Positions 45,476 through 53,017 of a stretch of DNA of 64,000 bases are shown one piece after another. The DNA lies in contig CAWHQZ010000023.1 in the NCBI GenBank assembly GCA_963831645.1, positions 124,001 through 188,000 on the forward strand. The letters run 5' to 3'. Position numbers and translations under genes: made by a program. Source of the stretch: CAWHQZ01 sp963831645. GTDB taxonomy: Bacteria > Pseudomonadota > Alphaproteobacteria > Rhizobiales > Aestuariivirgaceae. The notes beneath the pieces were generated by a model that saw only the letters and a list, made by a program, of their open reading frames with translations, was not told the DNA's origin and searched no databases. Every line of letters begins with the position of its first letter. Position 1 is the first letter of the stretch.

Positions 45476-46492
45476 CGCTTGTTGAAGGTCGAGAGCCTGC
45501 ACGTGCGCTACGCCGTCGCCGGTCCGATCAAGGCGAGGCTCGCCGGGCTCGCCAATCGCCACATCGATGCCGTTCTCGACGTCTCCTTTGCCGTGAGCCG
45601 AGGCACGACGCTGGCCATCGTCGGTGAAAGCGGTTCGGGCAAGTCGACGCTGGCCCGGGCCATTGCCGGGCTTGTACCGATCGCCGGCGGCTCGATACTG
45701 TTCGACGGCGAGAACCCGTTCGCCGCAAGTCGTGATGGCGGACGCGCCTATCATCGCCAGGTGTCGATGATGTTCCAGGACCCGGTCTCGAGCCTGACGC
45801 CGCGCCGCACGGTGCAGGCTCTGGTCACCGAGCCCTTCATCGTCCATGGCCTGAAGGAGAAGGACCGAAAAGCGGAGGCGCGCCGACTGCTGGCGCTGGT
45901 CGGACTGCCGCAGGATTTCGACCGCCGCTATCCGCACCAGCTCTCCGGCGGCCAGGCGCGCCGCGTCGGCGTGGCCCGCGCCATCGCGCTCAACCCCAAG
46001 CTCATCATCGCCGATGAGCCGACGGCCGGCCTCGACGTTTCGGTACAGGGCGAGATCCTCAATCTCCTGGTCAGGCTGCAGCGGGAGTTCGGCCTCACCT
46101 ACGTCATCATCACCCACAATCTCGCCGTCGTGCGCCATGTCAGCGACGAGATCGCCATCATGTATATGGGACGCTTCGTCGAGCAGGGCCCGACGGCCGA
46201 CATCTTCAGCCAGCCGGCCCATCCTTACAGCGCCGGGCTGATCGCGGCCCAGCCAAACCCCGATCCCGACCGGCGGCGCACGAGCCTCGCACTCATGGGA
46301 GAGGTCGGGAGCCTGCGCGATCGACCGCCGGGTTGCGAGTTTCACATCCGTTGCCCGGTGGCGAGGGAGATGTGCCAGAAGGTGGCGCCGTCGCTGAGCC
46401 GGCCATCGCCGTCACGAGCGTATCGCTGTCATTTTCCTTATTCAGCAGGCGAGAAGCTGTCTAAAAATCCGGCGCATCCTGCGGATTGGTAA
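45472..46492 (+). CDS. peptide-type ABC transporter ATPase (DppF-like)
   Basis: ATG 45472 overlaps the previous stop as ATGA, but reaching the main frame needs one base removed near 45481 (MTL then LKVESLHVRYAVAG); otherwise a TTG at 45479 must serve. The rest, about 337 aa, is intact: Walker A IVGESGSGKSTLARAIAGLV, Q-loop MMFQDPVSSLTPRRTV, signature LSGGQARRVGVARAI, Walker B PKLIIADEPTAGLDV, H-loop VIITHNLAVVRHV and the C-terminal QPAHPYSAGLIAAQP. It completes a five-gene importer. Its end overlaps the Pal-like gene on the other strand by 32 bases. Confidence 0.9.
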
Positions 46493-46979
46493 TCACGCGG
46501 CGGTTCTGTGCCTTGCATTCGATTTCCTGGCACTCTGCTACCAGGCGGTCGCGCCCATAGCCCTTGGCCAACATGCGGTCCGCGCCTATGCCGCGCGAGG
46601 CGAGATACTGGCGCACCGCGTCTGCGCGCTTCTGCGACAGTGTCTTTTGCTGGTCAAGCGAGCCCGGATCGTCGGCGAAACCCTGCAACTTGATCTTCCA
46701 TTGCGGATATTGCTGCAGCCACTGCGCCTGCTTGTCGAGCGTAACCCGCGCAGTGTCGTCGAGCTCGGCAGAGCCTTGTGTGAAAAAAGTCCTCCGGCCC
46801 ACATTGAGCATGAAGTCCTTCTCGCTGCCGGGCTGCGCGTTGATGCCGACCATTTCGGCGCCTTGGGGCGACGACTGCATTGTCTTGCCCCCGCCTGTGC
46901 TCGCGCAGGCTGACAGCAGGCCGGCAACAATTCCCAGCACCGCCGCGCTTGGCAAGCTGGTCGCGATCCCCGCCCTCAT
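46461..46979 (-). CDS. OmpA-family lipoprotein (Pal-like)
   Basis: 172 aa from ATG 46979. The lipoprotein signal has a lipobox LLSAC (cysteine near residue 25), so it is anchored in the outer membrane. The OmpA C-terminal domain binds peptidoglycan: FFTQGSAELDDTARVTLDKQ, YPQWKIKLQGFADDPGSLDQ and RADAVRQYLASRGIGADRML. It follows the L,D-transpeptidase gene by 22 bases on the same strand, so the two form an envelope-building pair. It is not next to tolB, so it is probably a paralogue of the main pal. Confidence 0.9.
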   Translation of the reverse strand: MRAGIATSLPSAAVLGIVAGLLSACASTGGGKTMQSSPQGAEMVGINAQPGSEKDFMLNVGRRTFFTQGSAELDDTARVTLDKQAQWLQQYPQWKIKLQGFADDPGSLDQQKTLSQKRADAVRQYLASRGIGADRMLAKGYGRDRLVAECQEIECKAQNRRVITNPQDAPDF

Positions 46980-47001
46980 CTCATTTCCCTCCGATCTCTT
47001 C

Positions 47002-47706
47002 CTATCCGGGAGGCTGCGTATCCACGGGTGCTGCCTCATCGATCGCCGGCGCACCCAGGTGCTTTATCACGAGAACTCGCGTCCCCTTGGGACAGCGCTG
47101 GTACAAATCAATGATGTCCTCCGAAAACATGCGGATGCAGCCGGAGGAGACGTCAGCCCCGATCGACCAAGGCTCGAGCGTCCCGTGCAGGCGATAACCG
47201 AGATCTTTGCCATCCCGATAGAGGTACAATGCCCGTGGGCCCAGCGGATTGTCGGCGCCGCCGTCGACATATTCGGGAAGGTCGGGCTGCCGGGCGCGCA
47301 TTTCCGGCGGTGGCACCCAGCGCGGCCACAATGCCTTGCGGTCGATGCGGGCGCGACCGAACCATCGAAAACCGTCGCGGCCAACGCCGACCCCATAGCG
47401 CAATGCCGTCTGGTTCTCGAAAATCACGTACAGAAAGTGGTTGGCGGTATCCACGACTACCGTGCCTTGTGGTTCGGTGCTCAAATAGGGAACGAGCTGC
47501 CGCCGCCAAACCGGCTTGATTTTTTTCCAGTTGGTCAGCCGAAAAACGACACCATTGTCGTCTGCCGTGCCGGCAAAATAGGCCAGTGCCGCCTTGCTCG
47601 GCTTTCGCGAGTAGGCATGCGCGGGCGATGCCAGCCCCAATGCGGCGACCGCTGTCGCCCCCGACAGGAACTCCCTTCGACCCAGCCGACCCTTTTCCAT
47701 TGCCAT
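47002..47706 (-). CDS. L,D-transpeptidase (YkuD domain)
   Basis: 234 aa from ATG 47706. The start GRLGRREFLSGATAVAALGL with ASPAHA is a twin-arginine signal. The YkuD catalytic site is RLHGTLEPWSIGADVSSGCI, with the nucleophilic cysteine in SSGCIRM; the domain begins near TVVVDTANHFLYVIFE. Such enzymes crosslink peptidoglycan at 3-3 bonds or attach outer-membrane proteins to it. The partner gene is the Pal-like lipoprotein downstream. Export by Tat is unusual but recurrent in rhizobial L,D-transpeptidases. Confidence 0.93.
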   Translation of the reverse strand: MAMEKGRLGRREFLSGATAVAALGLASPAHAYSRKPSKAALAYFAGTADDNGVVFRLTNWKKIKPVWRRQLVPYLSTEPQGTVVVDTANHFLYVIFENQTALRYGVGVGRDGFRWFGRARIDRKALWPRWVPPPEMRARQPDLPEYVDGGADNPLGPRALYLYRDGKDLGYRLHGTLEPWSIGADVSSGCIRMFSEDIIDLYQRCPKGTRVLVIKHLGAPAIDEAAPVDTQPPG

Positions 47707-47798
47707 CCTCTGCCCTGGATGAGCTGCCCGTCGGCGTATAGTCACGAATTTTCGCAGTGGGTCAACTCGCCGCCTGCCGTTGCGGCGTCGCACCGCAT

Positions 47799-48758
47799 AT
47801 GAAAAACAATTGGGCCATGAAGCGCCGCATCATCCTTGACACCGACCCCGGCCAGGACGACGCGGTGGCAATGCTGCTCGCTCTGGCGGCGCCTGAGCAC
47901 ATTGAAGTAATGGGCGTAGTTGCGGTTGCCGGGAATGTTCCCCTGCCGCACACCGCTGCCAACGCATTGAGGGTGCTGGAGCTTGCCGGACGTCCGGATA
48001 TCCCGGTTTTTGCGGGATGTTCGCGTCCTCTGCGACGGCCACCGGTTACCGCCGAGCACGTGCATGGCCCGACCGGCCTCGACGGCTCCGGGCTCCCTGG
48101 CCCGACGGGCGCCGTCCGCACGCAACACGGAGTGGACTATTTGATTGAAACGCTGCTGGCTGCGCAAGCGGGCCCGATTACCGTGTGCACCCTCGGGCCG
48201 CTCACCAACGTCGCGACGGCGCTCATCAAGTCTCCGGAGATTTGCTCTCACATTGACGAAATCGTGATGATGGCGGGCGCCTGCTTCGAGGGCGGCAACA
48301 TCACGCCGGCGGCCGAGTTCAACGTATTCGCCGATCCCGACGCCGCCGATGTCGTGCTGAAGAGCGGATTGAGGATCACCATGGCGCCGCTCGATGTGAC
48401 CCATCAGATTCTGGTGACGCCTGAACGCTTCGAGGCATTGCAATCGATCGGCAACCGGGCCGCTCGCGCAGTGACCGGGATGCTGCGTTTCTCGGAGAAT
48501 TTCGATCGCGCAAAATACGGTTGGAGCGGCGCGCCGCTGCACGACCCGAATGTCATCGCCTACCTTCTCGCCCCGCACCTGTATCGCGGCCGGGAAGTAA
48601 ACGTCGTGGTTGAGACTTCCAGCGAGCTTACGCTCGGCATGACGGTGGCAGACTGGTGGCGTGTCACCGATCGCCCGCGCAATGTCATGTTTCTGCGCGA
48701 GGTCGACGCGGATGGGTTCTTTGCACTGCTCGCCGAGCGGCTGCGCAGACTGTCGTGA
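47799..48758 (+). CDS. nucleoside hydrolase
   Basis: 319 aa from ATG 47799; the ATG at 47817 (MKRRIILDTDPGQDD) is also plausible and fits the family. The N-terminal Asp cluster DTDPGQDDAVAM binds calcium. Further motifs are GPTGLDGSGLPG, VCTLGPLTNVATALIKSPE, MMAGACFEGGNITPAAEFNV and the C-terminal LHDPNVIAYLLAP. It hydrolyses the N-glycosidic bond of ribonucleosides (IunH type). Its stop overlaps the start of the Ca2+/H+ antiporter (GTGA), an intriguing pairing because the enzyme is calcium-dependent. Confidence 0.93.
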   Translation: MKNNWAMKRRIILDTDPGQDDAVAMLLALAAPEHIEVMGVVAVAGNVPLPHTAANALRVLELAGRPDIPVFAGCSRPLRRPPVTAEHVHGPTGLDGSGLPGPTGAVRTQHGVDYLIETLLAAQAGPITVCTLGPLTNVATALIKSPEICSHIDEIVMMAGACFEGGNITPAAEFNVFADPDAADVVLKSGLRITMAPLDVTHQILVTPERFEALQSIGNRAARAVTGMLRFSENFDRAKYGWSGAPLHDPNVIAYLLAPHLYRGREVNVVVETSSELTLGMTVADWWRVTDRPRNVMFLREVDADGFFALLAERLRRLS

Positions 48759-49870
48759 GCAAGCCAGCCGCCGCCGGCATACGAGCGCACGCCTTGTGGT
48801 GGGCGCTGCCGGCGGTCGGGGCCGCCTTCACAGCCGTCGCTTATCTTCTCGGGGTCGAGCCGGCCCGGGGTGCCTCGCTCATTGAACTTGTCGTCGGCGC
48901 GGCACTGATACCCGTCCTGTTCACGACTGTGTTCGCGGCGGTGCATCATTCCGACGTCATTGCCGACCGCACCGGCGAGCCCTATGGAACGCTCATCCTG
49001 ACGGCCGCCGTAACGATCATCGAGCTGGCGCTGATCATCTCGGCCATGACCTCGGGAAAGGGCAATGCGGCTCTCGCCCGCGATGCAGTGTTCGCGGTCG
49101 TCATGATCGTCTGCAACGGCCTTGTCGGCTTGTGCATCGTGATCGGCGGCATTCGCCATGGCGAGCAGAGCTTCCGAGTTACCGGCGCGAGTTCGTATCT
49201 GAGCGTGCTGATGGTTCTGGCCGTTTTGACGCTCGTGCTCCCCAACTACACCAGTTCCACGCCCGGGCCCTTCTTTTCTGAAAGTCAGCTCGTATTCATC
49301 AGTATCGCGACAATCGCGCTTTATGCCGTATTTCTCTATATCCAGACGATTCGGCATCGCGAGTATTTCATTGCGGCCCGGGCGCCGGCGGAGGACCGAT
49401 CGACACCTCCCTCCATGGCTCAGGTAGCGCATAGCTTGCTGTTGCTGCTGGTCTCGCTTGCCACAGTGATTTTGCTTGCCAAGAAGTTTGCCGGACTCAT
49501 CGAAACGGCCCTGGCCGAAACCGGCATGCCGGAAGCGGTCACCGGTGTGCTGGTCGCCTTCCTGGTACTCCTTCCGGAAGCCGTGGCGGCCATCGGCGCG
49601 GCGCGTCGCGACGAATTGCAGAAAAGCATCAACCTGGCGCTCGGATCTTCGTTGGCCTCGATCGGTCTCACCGTTCCGGCGATCGGCGCCGCCGCAATCG
49701 CCATCGACAGGGACCTCCTGCTGGGCATCGATGGCAAACACACCGTGCTTCTGTTTTTGACCTTCGCCGTCAGCCTGCTAACCTTCGCGACGGGCCGCAC
49801 CAATATCTTGTCAGGGTTCGTACACCTCGTGCTGTTTGCAACCTTCAGTTTTCTGGTGCTGTTGCCCTGA
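48755..49870 (+). CDS. Ca2+/H+ antiporter family protein (ChaA-like)
   Basis: 371 aa from GTG 48755. About eleven hydrophobic segments with the two CAX-type conserved helices: LILTAAVTIIELALIISAMT and LVAFLVLLPEAVAAIGAARR, followed by INLALGSSLASIGLTVPAIG. An acidic residue sits in each repeat as in ChaA, which exports Ca2+, Na+ or K+ for protons at the inner membrane. Translationally coupled to the nucleoside hydrolase. Confidence 0.87.
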   Translation: MSKPAAAGIRAHALWWALPAVGAAFTAVAYLLGVEPARGASLIELVVGAALIPVLFTTVFAAVHHSDVIADRTGEPYGTLILTAAVTIIELALIISAMTSGKGNAALARDAVFAVVMIVCNGLVGLCIVIGGIRHGEQSFRVTGASSYLSVLMVLAVLTLVLPNYTSSTPGPFFSESQLVFISIATIALYAVFLYIQTIRHREYFIAARAPAEDRSTPPSMAQVAHSLLLLLVSLATVILLAKKFAGLIETALAETGMPEAVTGVLVAFLVLLPEAVAAIGAARRDELQKSINLALGSSLASIGLTVPAIGAAAIAIDRDLLLGIDGKHTVLLFLTFAVSLLTFATGRTNILSGFVHLVLFATFSFLVLLP

Positions 49871-49884
49871 GCTTGGTTCACTCG

Positions 49885-50082
49885 TCAGATGCGGTTGAGC
49901 CAGATATTGATCTCTCTTGAAATCTGATCCTTGCCATAGCCGTAACGGCGCTGCAGGACTCCCTCGAGTTCAACCCGCTGGCCGTCGATCGTTTCCAAAT
50001 CGTCATCGGTGAGCTTTCCCCACTGCTGCCTGGCCCTGTCTTTGAACCGAGCCCAATCCTTTTCGATGCGCTCCCAGTTCAT
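49885..50082 (-). CDS. CsbD-family stress protein
   Basis: 65 aa: MNWERIEKDWARFKDRARQQ, WGKLTDDDLETIDGQRVELE and a final GYGKDQISREINIWLNRI. CsbD proteins are small helical bundles strongly induced by general stress; the molecular role is unknown. An exact EcfG-type promoter (50140-50164) points at it with about 57 bases to the start codon, so it belongs to the local general-stress regulon. Confidence 0.92.
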   Translation of the reverse strand: MNWERIEKDWARFKDRARQQWGKLTDDDLETIDGQRVELEGVLQRRYGYGKDQISREINIWLNRI

Positions 50083-50139
50083 GAGATTTCTCCTGCTGAA
50101 AAGTGTTCGAAATTATGCCGATAATGCGGCACGATTATG

Positions 50140-50164
50140 AACGCCGAGCGCGGAAAAAGGTTCC
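50140..50164 (-). promoter_or_regulatory. EcfG-type promoter for the CsbD gene
   Basis: On the minus strand: GGAAC at 50164-50160, 16 bases, CGTT at 50143-50140. This matches the alphaproteobacterial EcfG consensus GGAAC-N16/17-CGTT exactly. Confidence 0.87.
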
Positions 50165-50178
50165 GCGCTACACTGCAT

Positions 50179-50210
50179 TTGTCGCCGAAGTAGAACTACT
50201 TCGGCGACAA
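50179..50210. repeat. perfect 15-bp palindrome
   Basis: TTGTCGCCGAAGTAG (50179-50193), two bases, CTACTTCGGCGACAA (50196-50210). It is 63 bases after the stop of the 115-aa membrane protein gene and just upstream of the CsbD promoter. With a strong stem but no T-run on the minus strand it could be a Rho-independent-like terminator that insulates the two genes, or a binding site for a dimeric regulator. Confidence 0.55.
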
Positions 50211-50273
50211 TACCACGCCCATCGGCTTGGTGACTGCTATCTTCATTGAATGGGCCGAACCAGGTTTGACGCC

Positions 50274-50621
50274 TCAGTTGGCGTTTGTAGTGTTTCCTTC
50301 CGCGGGCGCAGCCGGCGCCTGGGTTGACTGTCCGGGCTGAGTCGCAGGCGGCTCGATCTGTGGTGCGGGCTGGTCTGGCTGCGTCGCCTGACCTTCAGTC
50401 TGGCTCGTCTGAGTTGTGCCGATGTCCGAGGTATCGTTGGCGAAGAACAGACCCAAGCCTACGACGAGCGCGATCAGAAGCACGAGACCGACCAGGATTT
50501 GAGTGGGCGAGCCTAGCCCGGACGTGCGATCGTAGCGGTCACGCAATGTCTCCTGTCTATCCAGTCTGTCGTCCCGAGGTTTTTGATCGATGGGTCGTGG
50601 GTCGAGCGGATCATAGGTCAT
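50274..50621 (-). CDS. small single-pass membrane protein
   Basis: 115 aa. A charged Asp/Arg N-terminal part (MTYDPLDPRPIDQKPRDDRL) is followed by one membrane helix (ILVGLVLLIALVVGLGLFF, residues 42-60) and a Gln/Thr/Pro/Ala-rich tail expected outside the inner membrane. I recall similar unnamed proteins in rhizobia, without a function. An exact EcfG-type promoter lies 36-60 bases upstream, so it is a predicted general-stress protein. Confidence 0.85.
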   Translation of the reverse strand: MTYDPLDPRPIDQKPRDDRLDRQETLRDRYDRTSGLGSPTQILVGLVLLIALVVGLGLFFANDTSDIGTTQTSQTEGQATQPDQPAPQIEPPATQPGQSTQAPAAPAEGNTTNAN

Positions 50622-50656
50622 GAGTAGCCCTCCTTTCGGGGTTGGACTCCATGCAG

Positions 50657-50681
50657 AACGCCGTGGTTCTGCGGCAGTTCC
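50657..50681 (-). promoter_or_regulatory. EcfG-type promoter for the 115-aa membrane protein
   Basis: Minus strand GGAAC at 50681-50677, 16-base spacer, CGTT at 50660-50657; exact consensus. Confidence 0.87.
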
Positions 50682-50691
50682 GTGCCGGGCT

Positions 50692-50769
50692 TCAAATGAC
50701 GTTAAAGAGGTACAGTAGAATAATGATGGGGATCGGAAGCCCGATCAGCCATAACAGGACACCACGCAT
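50692..50769 (-). CDS. 25-residue hydrophobic peptide
   Basis: From ATG 50769 with GGAGAA upstream: MRGVLLWLIGLPIPIIILLY then LFNVI and TGA. It is a single membrane helix with a central PIP motif. I recall near-identical 25-30-residue peptides (LIG.PIPIIILLYLF) in other Hyphomicrobiales, usually missed by annotation. It starts 24 bases after the stop of the next gene upstream and probably shares its EcfG promoter at 51051-51075. Function unknown; possibly a regulator of a membrane complex. Confidence 0.75.
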   Translation of the reverse strand: MRGVLLWLIGLPIPIIILLYLFNVI

Positions 50770-50793
50770 GTTTGTTTCTCCTGGTGATGGACT

Positions 50794-51018
50794 TCAGATC
50801 CACTGACCTGCAGCAGGGCCAGGAAGCGAAGTCAGCGTTTCCGGGTTTGTGTAACCTTTTTTCGCCGTTTGGGACCGATATGGCCAAAGGCCCTCCTCAA
50901 CCGTCTTGAAGTGAACTGAAGCCCCGCCCATGGATTTTGTCATTGGCAGCGGATTGGCAACGATCGGAGCCGCGTACAAGATGCCGGCTGCAAGCAGAAC
51001 TGCATAGAGATGGCGCAT
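50794..51018 (-). CDS. small exported protein
   Basis: 74 aa with a signal peptide (MRHLYAVLLAAGILYAAPIV, cleavage after VANP or nearby). The mature 50 residues include MGGASVHFKTVEEGLWPYRS and end GPAAGQWI. I recognise no family. ATG 51018 has GAGGGAGAAAGG upstream. It follows an exact EcfG promoter by about 33 bases, so it is predicted to be stress-induced, together with the 25-residue peptide gene behind it. Confidence 0.75.
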   Translation of the reverse strand: MRHLYAVLLAAGILYAAPIVANPLPMTKSMGGASVHFKTVEEGLWPYRSQTAKKGYTNPETLTSLPGPAAGQWI

Positions 51019-51050
51019 TTGCCTTTCTCCCTCGATTGAACTTTTTCATT

Positions 51051-51075
51051 AACGCCCAAATCCCCGGACAGTTCC
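51051..51075 (-). promoter_or_regulatory. EcfG-type promoter for the 74-aa exported protein and the 25-aa peptide
   Basis: Minus strand GGAAC at 51075-51071, 16-base spacer, CGTT at 51054-51051; exact consensus. Confidence 0.87.
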
Positions 51076-51114
51076 GCGGTCCACCAAGGTGCGGCAGGCC
51101 CGTCTGTGCCTGAA

Positions 51115-51930
51115 CTAACGGCTGGCAGCGGCCGGCTTCGAGGCCGGATGAGATCGCGTATCGAAAAACAAGGCCTGGCCGATCACGGCCTTGACCATCT
51201 CGGGCATGAATGGCTTGGTAATCAGAAATGCCGGCTCCGGCCGCTGGCCGGTCAGCAAGCGCTCCGGGTACGCCGTAATGAAAATAACCGGCACTTCGAC
51301 GCCCTTCAGGATGTCGTTGACAGCGTCGATGCCGGAGCTCCCATCGGCCAACTGTATATCGGCCAGAACGAGACCGGGCTTATGCTCGCGGGCAAAATCG
51401 ACGGCCTGGCTGCGGGTTCGCGCGATTCCGACGACCCGGTGTCCGAGGCCCGTCACCAGGCTTTCAAGATCCATGGCGATGAGCGGCTCGTCTTCGATGA
51501 CCAGGACATCGGTTCGCGCCTGCCGGGCGATGTCCTCGCTGGCCGAGCTGATCAGCGCCGCGACATCATCGGCATCGGTGTCGAGGATAGCCGCGGTATC
51601 GTTGATCGAGAAGCCCTCCAGCCCGGTGAGCAGAAAAGCCTGGCGAGCCCGCGGAGGAATTGCCGCAATACGGCTTTGCGCATTTCGTTCCCAGCGTTCG
51701 GCAGGTGCATCGGGTTTGAGGTTGATGCTCACCGAGCCCCATAGCCGGCATAACATCTGGTAGAGGCCGACCCTGACGTTGGCCTCGCTTGCCAGCGAAG
51801 CCGGCTCCTCGATTACCGATTCCAGAACCGCCGAAACATACGCGTCTCCGCTGCTCTGACTGCCCGTCAGAGCACGGGAGAACCGGCGCAGGAAGGGAAG
51901 GTGCGGTGCAATTTGCTCAGCAACGCTCAT
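51115..51930 (-). CDS. phyR: general stress response anti-anti-sigma regulator PhyR
   Basis: 271 aa from ATG 51930 (MSVAEQIAPHLPFLRRFSRA, the family start; an ATG at 51951 adds 7). Residues 1-125 are the sigma-like domain that captures NepR. Residues 145-260 are the receiver: acidic pair in LVIEDEPLIAMDLE, phospho-acceptor Asp in LADIQLADGSSG, Thr in VIFITAYPERLL and Lys in FLITKPFMPEM. On phosphorylation PhyR binds NepR and frees EcfG. It is divergent from nepR-ecfG and has its own exact EcfG promoter, which gives positive feedback. Confidence 0.97.
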   Translation of the reverse strand: MSVAEQIAPHLPFLRRFSRALTGSQSSGDAYVSAVLESVIEEPASLASEANVRVGLYQMLCRLWGSVSINLKPDAPAERWERNAQSRIAAIPPRARQAFLLTGLEGFSINDTAAILDTDADDVAALISSASEDIARQARTDVLVIEDEPLIAMDLESLVTGLGHRVVGIARTRSQAVDFAREHKPGLVLADIQLADGSSGIDAVNDILKGVEVPVIFITAYPERLLTGQRPEPAFLITKPFMPEMVKAVIGQALFFDTRSHPASKPAAASR

Positions 51931-51975
51931 GCTCGCTTGTTCGTTCTCCACCGAGTAAGCCTACGTGAAGACCTA

Positions 51976-52000
51976 AACGATCTGTCAGGCACAAAGTTCC
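51976..52000 (-). promoter_or_regulatory. EcfG-type promoter of phyR
   Basis: Minus strand GGAAC at 52000-51996, 16-base spacer, CGTT at 51979-51976; exact consensus, 45 bases before the phyR start codon. Autoregulation of phyR by EcfG is known in related bacteria. Confidence 0.9.
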
Positions 52001-52029
52001 ATGATAAAGCAAAAAACTGCTGCAAGTCA

Positions 52030-52054
52030 GGAACTGTCTTAACCCTGGTGCATT
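52030..52054 (+). promoter_or_regulatory. near-consensus EcfG promoter of nepR-ecfG
   Basis: GGAAC at 52030-52034, 16-base spacer, then CATT at 52051-52054, one mismatch to CGTT. It is 57 bases before the nepR start. The weaker -10 may set a moderate feedback level. Confidence 0.6.
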
Positions 52055-52111
52055 GATGCTACTACGCGGCCATGCGGAAGGCCCCGCTTCGTCCGTGAGA
52101 AAGGTTAGCCG

Positions 52112-52330
52112 ATGGCCCGAAGAAAGAGCGCAGACAAGAACCGAGGACCAAAAACTGACAGCAATCACCCAATGAAACAGGAAATAGCGAGCGAGCAGGC
52201 AATCCATTTGGCGATCGGAAGGCGCCTGCGCAGCTATTACGATCAAATCGTCGACCAGCCGATTCCCGACCGCTTTATCGATCTGCTGAAACAGCTCGAG
52301 GAGAAGGAATCGGGGAAGAAGCCGCGCTGA
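52112..52330 (+). CDS. nepR: anti-sigma factor NepR
   Basis: 72 aa with the NepR core IGRRLRSYYDQIVDQPIPDR then FIDLLKQLEEKE, the two helices that clamp EcfG or the sigma-like domain of PhyR. A basic N-terminal extension (MARRKSADKNRGPK) and basic tail are usual. ATG 52112 follows GAAAGG. The ecfG gene starts 37 bases after its stop; the two are co-transcribed. Confidence 0.96.
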   Translation: MARRKSADKNRGPKTDSNHPMKQEIASEQAIHLAIGRRLRSYYDQIVDQPIPDRFIDLLKQLEEKESGKKPR

Positions 52331-52367
52331 GGGGAGCGCGATCGACAAGCGTACTACAGGGATCTCA

Positions 52368-52934
52368 ATGGTCAGATCGCCGGAATTCCGGACCCAGCTC
52401 CTTGCGACAATACCCGGATTGAGAGCGTTCGGCATCGCTTTGGTAGGAAACAGCGAACGCGCCGACGATCTCGTGCAGGAGACTTTGACCAAGGCGTGGG
52501 CCCACCAGAGCGACTTCGAACTGGGTACCAACCTGAAGGCGTGGCTGTTTACCATCCTGAGAAACGAATTCTACTCCCAGATGCGCAGAAAGCGCCGCGA
52601 GATCGAGGATGTGGACGCAAAGTATTCAAGCCAGCTCGCCGTGCTTCCCGAGCAGCACGGCCACCTCGATATGGCGGATATGCGCGCGGCGCTCAACCAG
52701 TTGCCCAGCGACCAACGGGAAGCCCTTCTGCTGGTGGCGACCTCCGGGTTTTCATACGAGGAAACCGCTGAAATTTGCAACGTTGCAGTCGGCACGATCA
52801 AGAGCCGGGTAAACCGGGCGCGAGTGCGGTTGAGCGAAATCCTTGGGGTGGAGCAGGACCAACACTCCGAGCCCCGCGCGACGGAAAAGGAAATGCCGGT
52901 AGCGCAGAACGCCGGGCGCTTTCGCGCTCGCTAG
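52368..52934 (+). CDS. ecfG: general stress sigma factor EcfG
   Basis: 188 aa, ECF15 group. Sigma region 2 is ALVGNSERADDLVQETLTKA with WLFTILRNEFYSQMRRKRRE; region 4 is ALNQLPSDQREALLLVATSG and SYEETAEICNVAVGTIKSRV. It directs RNA polymerase to GGAAC-N16-CGTT promoters, seven exact copies of which lie within 8 kb of it. It is held inactive by NepR and released by phosphorylated PhyR. Confidence 0.97.
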   Translation: MVRSPEFRTQLLATIPGLRAFGIALVGNSERADDLVQETLTKAWAHQSDFELGTNLKAWLFTILRNEFYSQMRRKRREIEDVDAKYSSQLAVLPEQHGHLDMADMRAALNQLPSDQREALLLVATSGFSYEETAEICNVAVGTIKSRVNRARVRLSEILGVEQDQHSEPRATEKEMPVAQNAGRFRAR

Positions 52935-52948
52935 TGCAACCCTTCGAT

Positions 52949-52973
52949 GGAACCGATTCAAAGGGTCGGCGTT
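52949..52973 (+). promoter_or_regulatory. EcfG-type promoter for the 123-aa exported protein
   Basis: GGAAC at 52949-52953, 16-base spacer, CGTT at 52970-52973; exact consensus, 44 bases before the start codon at 53018 and just after the ecfG stop. Confidence 0.87.
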
Positions 52974-53017
52974 TCCCCCTGCGAAGGGCGGACGAGCCAA
53001 TCGAAGGAGTACAATTC

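Noticed and set aside
44948..46345. 465-codon open frame antisense to the importer ATPases
   Set aside because: It lies opposite intact Walker motifs and has no protein resemblance.
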